DNA of 64,000 nucleotides from CBDFKJ01 sp965248805 (lineage in GTDB: Bacteria; Pseudomonadota; Alphaproteobacteria; UBA6615), in assembly GCA_965248805.1 (NCBI GenBank), contig CBDFKJ010000005.1, forward strand, positions 367,171 through 431,170. Direction: 5' to 3'. Position 1 is the stretch's first letter; each line of letters starts with the position of its first letter. The notes beneath the pieces were generated by a model. It was not told where the DNA came from. It saw nothing but the letters and a program-made list of their open reading frames with translations, and ran no database searches. This document shows positions 17,260 to 26,740 of this stretch, piece after piece. A program made the translations under genes and the position numbers.

Positions 17260-19671
17260 ATGGCATACAAACTTATCGGTAAAGACTTCACTCCGCCGGA
17301 TGTTGCCCCGAAGGTCACCGGCCGGGCGAAATATGCGGAAGACATCCGCATGGACGGCATGGTCTTCGCCAAGCTGCTGAGGAGCCCGATGCCGCACGCT
17401 AGGGTGCGCAATATTGATGCCTCGGAAGCCTTGGCCATGGACGGCGTCCTTGGCATCTTGACCGCGGATGACCTGCCGGAGATCAAGGTCCCGAACGACA
17501 CCATCCTCACCAACGAGCCGGTGTTCGTCGGTCAGCCGATCCTCGCGATCGCGGCGGTCGACGAGACCACGGCCGCGGCCGCGGTGGAAAAGGTCAAGAT
17601 CGACTTCGAGCCCCTGCCGTTCGCCGTCGACCCGCTGGACAGCTTGTTCCCGGGTGGCCCGAACGCACGCCTCGAGGGCAATGTCGGCGGCCGCGAGCCG
17701 TCCCAGGAGATCAAGTGGACGGCGCGTGACTATGCCGCCATCGAGGATGGCCAGATGCCTCTGGGCGAAGCCGTCGTCGAGTGGCAATACGGCGATGTCG
17801 ATGCCGGTTTCGCCAATGCCGCTTTGGTCATTGACGAAAGCTTCATGACCCAGGGCCATCCCCATCACTGCATGGAGCCGCGTTCGGCTGCTGCATATTG
17901 GGAGAATGGCAAGGTCTACGTTTATGGCTCCTCCCAGAGCCAGGCCTTCGTCGTGCCCGGACTGGCGCGCTATATCGGCGTCGATCCGGCCGACGTGATC
18001 TACGTCGCCGAGTATTGCGGCGGCGGCTTCGGGTCCAAGGGCGGCGGCTATCCGATCATGGCCTTGCCGGCGCACATGTCCAAGAAGATCAACCGTCCGG
18101 TGCTATTGCGCGCGACGCGCAATGAAGAGTACTCAATCGGTGTCGGACGCCCGGCGTTCCAGGGCCGTGTCAAGCTTGGCTTCGCCGCCAATGGACGGAT
18201 TGCGGCCGTTGACTTGTTCCTGGTTGCCGACAATGGCCCGAACCGTGGCGGCGGCGACTACTTGAGCGCTAACCGCGCGGTGTCGATCGTCTACCAGCCG
18301 GAGAACATGCGTTATCGCGGCATGCCGGTGCATACCAACACGGCGCCACGTGGCGCCCAGCGTGGCCCGGGCGAAAACCAGATCGCCTGTGCCGTCGAAC
18401 CGTTGCTGGACAGGGCAGCGGCCGAGTTGGGTATCGATCGTGTCGAGTTGCGTAAGATCAACGCGCCGGGGATGGATGGCCTTGCTTCCAACAACCGGAG
18501 CGGCGAACGCGGCCCGATGACCAGTGCACGGCTTGCCGACGCGCTGGATATCGGCGCGGAACGCTTCAACTATGCCGAGCGCATGCAGCGTGCAGGCCAG
18601 CGCAATGGTGCCAAGGTGACTGGCATTGGCGTCGGCCAGGCGTTCCACACGGCTGGCAGCAGTGGCTTCGACGGCATGGCGCGCCTGACGCCTGACGGCA
18701 AGCTACATCTGCACACTGGCGCCGGAAATCTCGGCACCTATTCCTACGCGAGTACGGTGCGCGTGGTTCCCGAAATGCTGGATGTGGCGTGGGAGAATTG
18801 CGAAATCCATCGTGGTGACACCCGCAATGGCACGCCGTGGACGTTGGGCCAGTTCGGCTCCAACACGTCATTCACGGAGTCCCGCGCCAACTACGCGGCG
18901 GCCATGGATATGAAGCAGAAGCTGCTCGAGATCGCGGCCATGGATCTCGGCGGCGCGGCCGACGACTACGAGCTCAAAGGAGAGAGCGTCGTGGCGAAGG
19001 CCGACGCGGCGAAGTCCATGACTTACGCGGCTGCCGCACAACGGGCGATCGAGCTCGGCGGCAAGTATTCCGGCCAGGAAGTGTCGGAAGATCTCAACGA
19101 CCTGTCCAAGCAGGCGGTGGCGCGCTTTGCCGGCACCGGTCTGATCGGTGCGGCCAAGGACACCTTGCCCCGCGATGGCATCGTGCCAGCCTTTACCATC
19201 ACGTTCACCGAGGTCGAGGTCGACACCGAAACCGGCAAGACGACGATCATCGAAATGATCACTGTCGGCGACAGCGGCACCATCGCCCATCCCCAGAGCT
19301 ATGCCACTCAGGTCAAGGGTGGTTCGGTTCAGGGTATCGGCATGGCGTTGCTGGAGCGGTACATCTACGATCCGCAAAACGGCCTGCCGGCCGCGCACGG
19401 CTTCCACAACAGCAGGATCCCGAGCTATCTCGATGTTCCTGCTGAGATTGCGTGGGACGCTGTGGGTAAGCCCGATCCGGCCAATCCGGTCGGCATCAAG
19501 GGTGTCGGCGAGCCTCCGGTCGGTTCCGCGGCGGCGGCGGTGGTTACCGCCATCTCCAACGCAATGGGCGGACACTTCTTCGCCCGCACCCCGATTGTGC
19601 CGGACATGATCATTAACGCAGCGGCCGGGCGGCCACAATCAACGAAGCCGCTCTCGGTCAACACACAGTAA
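17260..19671 (+). CDS. Molybdenum hydroxylase large subunit (Moco-binding)
   Basis: Catalytic subunit of 803 residues, xanthine dehydrogenase/aldehyde oxidase family. Visible motifs: the N-terminal PKVTGRAKYAEDI domain, Moco-binding CGGGFGSKGGGYPIMA (about residue 250), TAPRGAQRGPGE (about 365) and the active-site Glu in KGVGEPPVGSAAAAV (about 750). No signal peptide, so it would be co-exported with the Tat-bearing FeS subunit. The family oxidises aldehydes or N-heterocycles with water as oxygen donor; the substrate cannot be assigned from sequence. Confidence 0.93.
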   Translation: MAYKLIGKDFTPPDVAPKVTGRAKYAEDIRMDGMVFAKLLRSPMPHARVRNIDASEALAMDGVLGILTADDLPEIKVPNDTILTNEPVFVGQPILAIAAVDETTAAAAVEKVKIDFEPLPFAVDPLDSLFPGGPNARLEGNVGGREPSQEIKWTARDYAAIEDGQMPLGEAVVEWQYGDVDAGFANAALVIDESFMTQGHPHHCMEPRSAAAYWENGKVYVYGSSQSQAFVVPGLARYIGVDPADVIYVAEYCGGGFGSKGGGYPIMALPAHMSKKINRPVLLRATRNEEYSIGVGRPAFQGRVKLGFAANGRIAAVDLFLVADNGPNRGGGDYLSANRAVSIVYQPENMRYRGMPVHTNTAPRGAQRGPGENQIACAVEPLLDRAAAELGIDRVELRKINAPGMDGLASNNRSGERGPMTSARLADALDIGAERFNYAERMQRAGQRNGAKVTGIGVGQAFHTAGSSGFDGMARLTPDGKLHLHTGAGNLGTYSYASTVRVVPEMLDVAWENCEIHRGDTRNGTPWTLGQFGSNTSFTESRANYAAAMDMKQKLLEIAAMDLGGAADDYELKGESVVAKADAAKSMTYAAAAQRAIELGGKYSGQEVSEDLNDLSKQAVARFAGTGLIGAAKDTLPRDGIVPAFTITFTEVEVDTETGKTTIIEMITVGDSGTIAHPQSYATQVKGGSVQGIGMALLERYIYDPQNGLPAAHGFHNSRIPSYLDVPAEIAWDAVGKPDPANPVGIKGVGEPPVGSAAAAVVTAISNAMGGHFFARTPIVPDMIINAAAGRPQSTKPLSVNTQ

Positions 19672-19685
19672 GGGAGGTCGGAACG

Positions 19686-20681
19686 ATGATTAAAGACATG
19701 ATCCCCGGCTTCGAGCTGTATCAGCCGTCGGAGTTGGATGACGCCCTTGCTCTGCTCGACCAGCACGGCGAGAACAGCTGGAAGCTTGCCGGCGGCAAGG
19801 ACAGCCTGAACTGGTTCAAGGACCGCATCAAACGGCCGACGGCCGTGGTGGACCTGACCGGGATCGAGGGGCTGCGCGGTATCCGTGAGGTCGATGGCGG
19901 CGTCGAGATTGGCGCCACCACGACACTGACGGAGATCGAGCAGAACGCCGTGGTCCAGGAGAAGTTCGGTCTGTTGGCCGACGCCATCCGCCGGGTGGCG
20001 AGCCCGCAGATCCGCAACGCCGGAACGATTGGCGGCAACGTCAATCAGGACGCGCGCTGCTGGTACTACCAGGACGGCCTGCCGTGCTATCGGGCGGGCG
20101 GCAACACCTGCTTTGCGGACACGCCCGGTGGCATGAACCGCGAGCATGCGTTGTTCGGCGCCGACCGTTGCGTGTCGGTGACGCCATCGGACACGGCTCC
20201 GGCGCTGTTGGCGCTGGAGGCGCAGATGGTGGTGCGCAATTCCGGCGGCGAGCGTGTGGTTGACGCGGCCGACTACTACATCGGCCCGGCGATCGACATC
20301 GAGCGGATGACCGACATCGGCCCCGGCGACGTGATGACGGCGGTGCGTATTCCGTCGACGTGGGCGGGGGCGACCTTCTACTTTGAGAAGGTTGCCGACC
20401 GCAATGTCTGGGACTTCCCGCTGGTCAACGTGGCCGCGGCGGCGAAGGTCTCGGGCGGCGTGGTCGAGGACATCCGGATCGCGGTCGGCGCGGTGGAGAA
20501 CGTGCCGCACCGAGTGACGGTTGCCGAGGACGCGGTGCGCGGCCAGAGCGTCGATGCCGAGCTGGCCAAGCTTGCCGGTCAGGCGGCGGTGCGCGGTGCA
20601 CGTCCGCTCAACTACAACAACTTCAAGATCCCGTTGATGCAGAACCTGGTGGCGCGCGCCCTGCGCTCCGTCGCCGCGTAA
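19686..20681 (+). CDS. Molybdenum hydroxylase FAD subunit with extra [4Fe-4S] cysteines
   Basis: 331 residues, FAD-binding medium subunit. The FAD segment LAGGKDSLN and the RNAGTIGGNVNQ motif are present. The middle carries four cysteines in DARCWYY, LPCYRAGG, NTCFAD and ADRCVSV, the spacing known from PaoB and from the beta subunit of 4-hydroxybenzoyl-CoA reductase, where they bind an additional [4Fe-4S] cluster. GGGAGGT is an excellent RBS. Last gene of the operon; a terminator follows at 20733. Confidence 0.93.
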   Translation: MIKDMIPGFELYQPSELDDALALLDQHGENSWKLAGGKDSLNWFKDRIKRPTAVVDLTGIEGLRGIREVDGGVEIGATTTLTEIEQNAVVQEKFGLLADAIRRVASPQIRNAGTIGGNVNQDARCWYYQDGLPCYRAGGNTCFADTPGGMNREHALFGADRCVSVTPSDTAPALLALEAQMVVRNSGGERVVDAADYYIGPAIDIERMTDIGPGDVMTAVRIPSTWAGATFYFEKVADRNVWDFPLVNVAAAAKVSGGVVEDIRIAVGAVENVPHRVTVAEDAVRGQSVDAELAKLAGQAAVRGARPLNYNNFKIPLMQNLVARALRSVAA

Positions 20682-20732
20682 GGATCGCGGGCCCGCCGGG
20701 CGAACGCCCGGCACCTCGATCGCAACGGATCT

Positions 20733-20769
20733 GGAACCGGGAGGCCCATCGGCCTCCCGGTTTCCTTTT
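20733..20769 (+). terminator. Rho-independent terminator of the hydroxylase operon
   Basis: GGAACCGGGAGGCC pairs with GGCCTCCCGGTTTCC around a 4-base loop and is followed by TTTT. A smaller CCGGGCG/CGCCCGG hairpin precedes it. This closes the three-gene operon before glnS. Confidence 0.9.
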
Positions 20770-20864
20770 CGCAACCGCCAACATCGCGCGGATTGCCCGT
20801 TCGCTGGCGGGGACGCTATTGTCTGCGCCGACTGTCGCCGAAACGCGATGCAAGGTGATCGCCT

Positions 20865-22553
20865 ATGGCCCGGACACAGGACGAGGCCGTGGCCGAAACC
20901 GGCCGCGGCGACGACTTCATTCGCAAGATTGTTCGTGACGACCTGCAGTCCGGACGCTGCGATACGGTGGTTACCCGCTTTCCGCCGGAGCCCAACGGCT
21001 ATTTGCATATCGGACACGCCAAATCGATCTGCCTGAATTTTGGCATCGCGGAGGAGTTCGGCGGACGGTGTCACTTGCGCTTCGACGATACCAACCCGAC
21101 CAAGGAAGAGCAGGAGTATATCGAGTCGATTCAGCGCGATGTGCGCTGGTTGGGCTTCGATTGGGGCGAGCACCTGTATTTCGCATCGGACAATTTCGAG
21201 ACGCTTTTCGAATGGGCCGTGCACCTGATCGAGAACGGCGACGCCTATGTTGACGATCTCTCGGCGGACGAAATCCGCGCCTATCGCGGCACGCTGACCG
21301 AGCCCGGCCGCAACAGTCCCCACCGCGACCGTGCGGTGGCCGACAATCTCGAGCTATTCCGGCAGATGCGCGCCGGCGCGCATGCCGATGGCACGCATGT
21401 GCTGCGTGCCAAGATCGACATGGCTGCCGGCAACATCAACCTTCGGGACCCGGTGCTCTATCGCATTCTTCATGCGCCGCACCCGCGCACGGGAGACGAT
21501 TGGTGCATCTATCCCACGTACGATTTCGCGCACGGACAGACCGATTCCATCGAAGGCGTGACGCATTCCCTGTGCACGTTGGAGTTCGAGGATCATCGCC
21601 CTTTGTACGATTGGCTGATCGAGCATCTTCCCGTGCCGGCGCGGCCGCGTCAGTACGAGTTCTCGCGGCTTAACCTGACCCATACCGTTCTGTCGAAGCG
21701 GCGGCTCACTCAGTTGGTGCGCGACGGGCATGTCGACGGCTGGGATGATCCCCGCATGCCGACGCTGTCGGGCCTGCGACGGCGCGGCGCGCCGGCGCCG
21801 GCGATCCGCGATTTCGTCAGTCGCCTCGCGATCTCCAAGAGCGAGGGCACGGTCGAGATGGCCATGCTCGACCATGCGATCCGCGAGCATTTGAACCGCA
21901 CCGCCCCGCGGCGCATGGCGGTGCTGCGGCCGCTGAAGGTCATCATCGATAATTTCCCGCAGGATGAGGAGGATGATTGGCTGGAGGCGGTGAACAACCC
22001 GGAGGACCCGTCGGCGGGCCTGCGCCGAATGCGTTTCGGGCGCGAGATCTATATCGAGCACGACGACTTCATGGAGGACCCGCCCAAGAAGTTCTTTCGT
22101 CTGGCGCCGGGGCGGGAAGTGCGCTTGCGCTATGCCTATTTCATCACCTGCCGTGAGGTGATCAAGGATGCGGCAGGTGTGCCGACAGCGCTGCACTGCA
22201 CCTACGATCCCGCCACGCGCGGCGGCAATGCGCGGGACGGGCGGAAGGTGAAAGGCACCCTCCATTGGGTCGGTGCCGCCGATTGCGTGCCGGCGCGCGT
22301 GCGCCTCTACGATCGGCTGCTCACGACCGCCGATCCGGGCACCGGCGGCGACCTCGTCGCCGACCTCAATCCGGATTCCAAAATCGAGCTCGACGAGTGC
22401 CGTGCCGAACCGGCGGTCGCGGACGCGGCCGACGGGGAGACCGTGCAGTTCGAGCGGCTCGGATATTTCTGCCTCGATCGGGACTCCGAGCCCGATCGGC
22501 TGGTCTTCAATCGCACCATCGCGCTGCGCGATACCTGGGCCAAGGCGCGTTAG
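20865..22553 (+). CDS. glnS: Glutaminyl-tRNA synthetase
   Basis: Class I synthetase, 562 residues, normal length. The ATP-binding HIGH motif occurs as PPEPNGYLHIGHAKS and the KMSKS-like loop as THTVLSKRRL; FDDTNPTKEEQEYIE is typical of GlnRS. AAGGTGA precedes the start at 20865. The stop codon overlaps the stop of the convergent AsmA gene by 4 bp. Presence of GlnRS means that tRNA-Gln need not be made by the amidotransferase route. Confidence 0.96.
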   Translation: MARTQDEAVAETGRGDDFIRKIVRDDLQSGRCDTVVTRFPPEPNGYLHIGHAKSICLNFGIAEEFGGRCHLRFDDTNPTKEEQEYIESIQRDVRWLGFDWGEHLYFASDNFETLFEWAVHLIENGDAYVDDLSADEIRAYRGTLTEPGRNSPHRDRAVADNLELFRQMRAGAHADGTHVLRAKIDMAAGNINLRDPVLYRILHAPHPRTGDDWCIYPTYDFAHGQTDSIEGVTHSLCTLEFEDHRPLYDWLIEHLPVPARPRQYEFSRLNLTHTVLSKRRLTQLVRDGHVDGWDDPRMPTLSGLRRRGAPAPAIRDFVSRLAISKSEGTVEMAMLDHAIREHLNRTAPRRMAVLRPLKVIIDNFPQDEEDDWLEAVNNPEDPSAGLRRMRFGREIYIEHDDFMEDPPKKFFRLAPGREVRLRYAYFITCREVIKDAAGVPTALHCTYDPATRGGNARDGRKVKGTLHWVGAADCVPARVRLYDRLLTTADPGTGGDLVADLNPDSKIELDECRAEPAVADAADGETVQFERLGYFCLDRDSEPDRLVFNRTIALRDTWAKAR

Positions 22554-25500
22554 CGCCCGAACAGGTTGCGCAGCTGTTGCAATGGGTCCGGCGCGGGCGC
22601 CGGCTGTGGCTGCTCCTGTTGCTGCGGCGCCGCCGGCTCGGGTTGTTGCTGTTGCGGCGCGGCAAGGCCAGGCAGATTGCGCAACACGTCGCCGAGCGCG
22701 CCCGGCGCGTCCACTCCGGGGATTGCCAGGTCGACGCCGAAGCCTTGCGCGGCATCGCGCAACTGCTCAGGCATGTTCTGCAGCCGCGTCGGGTCGGCCG
22801 CCGCCTCGCGGAATACGCTCTGCCAGTCGACGCCGTATTGCGGGCTGTCCCAGGATCCGGTGATATCGATCGGAATGGGAATGCCCGACAGTGCCGCTTG
22901 TCCCGCCTGACCCTCCAGGCTGCCGACGAGCTTGGCCTCCACGGCGTAGTCGATGGTGCGCGGTGGCATTGGGACGACGCCCTGACCGGCGAGGCGCAAC
23001 AGTGGCGCCAACATCGCGAAGTCGAATTGCTGAGCACGCCATCGGCAATCGTAAAGGTACCGCCGAGCTCGGCGAAGTCGGTCTGCCGCGATTCGCCGGC
23101 CTCGGCACCCAGGCCCAGCGAGCCGGCTTGGCGCAGGGTCGCGGCCAGATTGATGCCGTGGATCGCGCCGTCGAGGAATTTGAACCCGCCCTGGCCGTTG
23201 AGCGAGCCGACCAGCTCACGCTGGCTGCGCCCGGCGGCGGTCACATCGAGATTGAAGGCGGCGGTGCCGCTCAGGCGGTCGAAGTCGGCAAAGGATGACA
23301 GGAAGGGGCGGGCCTGCACGCCGCTGATATCGGCACTGACCGCCAGCGCGGCCGCGCCTTGCGCCGCATCGATGCGGGCATCGGCATTGACTTGGCCCTC
23401 GGCCATTTCGAGCCCCTCGATGGTCGTGCGCAAGGTGGCGTCGGCGAGCTCGGCTACGATGCGGCCGGCGCTAATCGTCAACTCTCGGTAGCGCACGTTC
23501 TGCAGCGACACTTCCGCCCGGCCGCTGACACTGTCCAGCGCCGTCAGGTCAATCGGCTCGTCGCTCCAGTCGCCGGCCGGCGCCGGCTCGGGCCGGCTGC
23601 TGTCCGGCGGCTTGCGTTTCCCGTGGCGGCAAATAGGCATCGAGATCGGCCTCGTCGATCGACAGGCGCGCCTCGAAAGTCGGCACCGCCAAGCCACCGT
23701 CGTAACTGGCGTCGAGGCGGGCCTTGATAGCTTTACCTTCGATGGTTGCGCCCTCGATCGCGACATTGGTGCCGTCGCCAGCGAAGGTCGCGCGCGCAGC
23801 CAGGGGCCCCGGGTCGGGACCGTAGACTTCGGCCGGCTGGCCGAGCCATGTCGCGAGCGCCGCCACCGACGGCACGTCCAACTCGAACGCGCCGTCGAGC
23901 CCGGGGACAGGCATCTGCAATACGGCGCCGTCGTAGCGTGCGCGCAGCACATCCGAACTGACCTCCGCGACCGCATCAAACCGCTCACCCGACAACGTCG
24001 CGTCCAGCGCGCCAAGGGTCGCGGTGAGCTGCACTGTGTGGGCATTGTAGTCGATATCCGCCTCCAGCGTCGGCTGCTGGTCGGCGCCCGGTAACATCAG
24101 TCGCGCCGTGAGCGCCGACAACATCTCGCCATCCACCAAGTCCAGGTTGAACTCGCCCGCCAGGCTTCCGACCATGTCGCGCGGACTGGCGCCGCGCGCG
24201 TTGTCGCTAGCAGGATCGATGCAAGGCCCAGTCGTGGCAAGTCGGTGCCACCGGTGACCGCGAGTATGTCGTCCACGGACACCGTGTCGACGATCAGCCC
24301 GGCCTCGACCGCGGGAACGCTGTCGGCGGCGTCGATTTGCAGGCTGCCGCGAACGGTGCCGCCGTACAGCGCCAGATCGGAGAGTTCCGTCGTCACGCCG
24401 CCGCCGCTCGCCGTCATGGCGAGTGCAATAGTGCCAACCTCATAGCCGCGGGCGCGGATGCCGCCGAGCTGGACCCGGACGCCGCCTTCGAGCTGGCGCA
24501 ACGTCGACAGGTCGATCGGCTCGTCGCTAAGCGCCGCTAGTAGATTGGCGCCGCCGTTGGCGGAGGTCTGCGCTGGTTGCGCCGCTGCAGCCTCCGCCGA
24601 TGGCGCTGGCGGCGGCAGGTAGCGGTCGATGTCGAGCACGCCGCCTTCGACGTTCAGCGCGATCGTCGGCGTGGCGCCGGCCAGATCGATGCGACCGTCG
24701 GCACGGGCTGAGATCGCCGCCCCCTCGATCGTTGCTTCCTCCAGCACGGTCGCGGTGCCGTCCTGTGCCACGCGTGCCCGCACCGTCAGTGGCCCCCGGG
24801 TCGGGCAGGCTGGCGTCCAGCGGGCGATCCAGCCAGGCCGCGAGCGCACCGACCGACGGGATGTCGAGCGCACCGACCGACGGGATGTCGAGCGCAAACG
24901 TGCCGGCACCGGATGGCATGCCTTGCAGCCGTGCCGCTGCCGTCCAGGCGCATCGCCACGGCCGGAGCGGAGAGCTCGGCGACGACTTCGACCGACTGGC
25001 GCGCGAGCAGCGCCCGCGGCGTCCGAAGATCGAGCGAGAGCGTCACCGGCTCGTCGTTGACCGTGGCGCGCAGGCTCAGCGCAAGCGGCTGACCCATGTC
25101 GGGCATCGTAACGTCGACGGCCAAATCCGTCACGCCGAGGAATTGTCCCGTGCGCGCGTCGGCGAAGCTGAAGGCGCCATCCTCGATACGCACCTCGCCA
25201 AGCTGAATGTCGGAGAACGGCAACGCCTCGTCGGCGCCGTCGTCTTCGTCACCTTCTCCTTCGGCTGCGCCGATATCCACTGTGGTCCAGTTTCCGCGCC
25301 CGGCCTCGTCGATGCTCAGGGCCAGCGTGGGTTGGCGCACGATCAATCGCTCAATCACAACGGTGCGGCTGACCAGCGGCCACAGGCCGATGACGGCGTC
25401 GATGTCGCCGACGCTGGCGACCGACTCGCCGTCGGCGTCCCTGACCTGAACAGCCTGCGCGCGCACCTCGATGCGCGGAATCAGTGAGACGTCCAGGTCA

Positions 25501-25652
25501 CCCGCGATCACCAGCTCTTGCCCGGTGGCGTCGCGCACCGCGTCAGCGATGTCGGGTTTGAACGTGTTCCAATTGATCAGTCGTGGCGCGGCGACAACCG
25601 CGATCGCGACGATCGCGACCAGCGCGATCAGGAAGAACAGTACTTTTCTCAT
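22550..25652 (-). pseudogene. AsmA-family protein, about five frameshifts
   Basis: About 1030 codons of an inner-membrane-anchored AsmA protein (outer-membrane assembly and lipid homeostasis in the family). The N-terminus has one TM helix (VLFFLIALVAIVAIAVVAAP) followed by the AsmA start LINWNTFKPDIADAV. The homologous reading moves between frames near 24925, 24795, 24205, 23600 and 23025. The last part again reads cleanly (DITGSWDSPQYGVDWQSVF) and ends in a Gln/Pro-rich tail. The shift at 24795 lies in a run of five C. Between 24847 and 24894 a 24-bp unit is duplicated in frame. No full-length product is possible unless these are assembly errors. Confidence 0.88.
24847..24894. repeat. 24-bp tandem duplication in the AsmA gene
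   Basis: Two identical 24-bp copies lie head to tail and encode DIPSVGAL twice. The length is a multiple of three, so the duplication itself keeps the frame. Confidence 0.9.
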
Positions 25653-25766
25653 GTGTCCCAGCTCCGAATGCGCGTGTCTCGGTCGATATCAAGACAATCA
25701 GGACTCGCGCCGCATGGTGCGCGCGGGCATGGGTGGCGCGATCCTATCACACAGGCACCAGCCGCG

Positions 25767-26564
25767 TCAGTAGAAGGCAAAGGCGCGGGCCTCGATGCTC
25801 TCTCGTGGGGCGGCCTCGGCCGGCGTTCCAGGGACATCGATGGCGGTATGCAAGGTCGAGTGTCCGCGCCCGTCGTCGGCGGAGTCATAGGTCTTGATCA
25901 GCAAGGCCTCCGAAGGCGTCATGTGGGGGAAGAAGTACCAGCGATGGTCGGGGTTGTAGGTCGCCTGCAGGATCTCGCCGACGCGGTCCTGGGAGCGGCG
26001 CTCGGTCCTGATCAGGTCGTCGGCGCTCACGCTGGTCGCGTCGCAAACGGCGAGCGGGGCGGTCTCGACCGCTCGCAGCATCGGCCGCCACACATTGACG
26101 ATGGCGAAGCGCCGATGTTGCAGCCGATCGGACTCGTCGTCACCAAGCGTCTCGCGCAAGCGTTTGCGCGCCGACCACGCCGTGAAGTCGTTGTGGATCG
26201 TGCGCGCCGGCTCTCGCGTGTGCAGCACCTCCCGTGTATCGGGCGCATCGGCGCGTCGGGTGAAGTCGAACACCGCGACCCGGCGGGCGCCCGTAACGGC
26301 GGCAACGAGCCGGGATACTTCATCCGTATAGATGCTGTCGATCTGCGCCTGGTCATAGAAGTCGGCAACGGCCGTGGTGTGGTCGACGAGCAGGAAACCC
26401 TCGCGCTCGAGGCTGAAGGGGCGTGACGCGGCGCGGCCGTTATGGATCACGACAGCGCGGGCATCCATCGGACCCGTGGTCTGGCCCACTTGGGCGCCGC
26501 CGGTCGACGGATACGCGATCGGCGTTTCGCCGGTATCGATCGCATAGGTAACAGTGGCTTCCAC
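25767..26564 (-). CDS. CmcJ/NvfI-like oxidoreductase
   Basis: 265 residues resembling the CmcJ/NvfI family, which includes cephamycin-associated CmcJ and the fungal enzyme NvfI; members are thought to act in secondary metabolism or small-molecule oxidation. Recognised from the order VDHTTAVADFYD, TIHNDFTAWSA, NVWRPM, FFPHMTPSEALLIKTYDS, GHSTLHTAID and the terminal PRESIEARAFAFY. The His/Asp in IHNDF and later His residues are candidate metal ligands. Start is GTG 26564. No biosynthetic genes adjoin it, so the substrate is unknown. Confidence 0.75.
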   Translation of the reverse strand: MEATVTYAIDTGETPIAYPSTGGAQVGQTTGPMDARAVVIHNGRAASRPFSLEREGFLLVDHTTAVADFYDQAQIDSIYTDEVSRLVAAVTGARRVAVFDFTRRADAPDTREVLHTREPARTIHNDFTAWSARKRLRETLGDDESDRLQHRRFAIVNVWRPMLRAVETAPLAVCDATSVSADDLIRTERRSQDRVGEILQATYNPDHRWYFFPHMTPSEALLIKTYDSADDGRGHSTLHTAIDVPGTPAEAAPRESIEARAFAFY

Positions 26565-26693
26565 GACAGGACGTGCCTTGCTTCAGACCCCATGGTCGCG
26601 CGAATGCCCACTACATGGGGTGCGACGGGTCCAGATGCCAACACACGCCAAGGGCGCTGGCAGGCAATTTTTGTCCTAAAGGGGGAGGCCGCA

Positions 26694-26730
26694 GATGCCC
26701 ACCCGCACGAAGGGCGCGCGGGTGGGCATC
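26694..26730. terminator. Long perfect hairpin
   Basis: A 13-bp perfect stem (GATGCCCACCCGC / GCGGGTGGGCATC) with an 11-base loop. Before the IS insertion it lay just downstream of the minus-strand subtilase gene, so it may have been its terminator, although no T run follows closely. Confidence 0.45.
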
Positions 26731-26740
26731 TTGGCGCTAG

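Noticed and set aside
16588..18075. Long open frame opposite the molybdenum hydroxylase genes
   Set aside because: Shadow of a GC-rich coding region; no recognisable domain, while the plus strand has complete motifs.
24847..24894. Two adjacent identical 24-bp units, superficially CRISPR-like
   Set aside because: Direct tandem duplication with no spacer, inside coding sequence, encoding DIPSVGAL twice.
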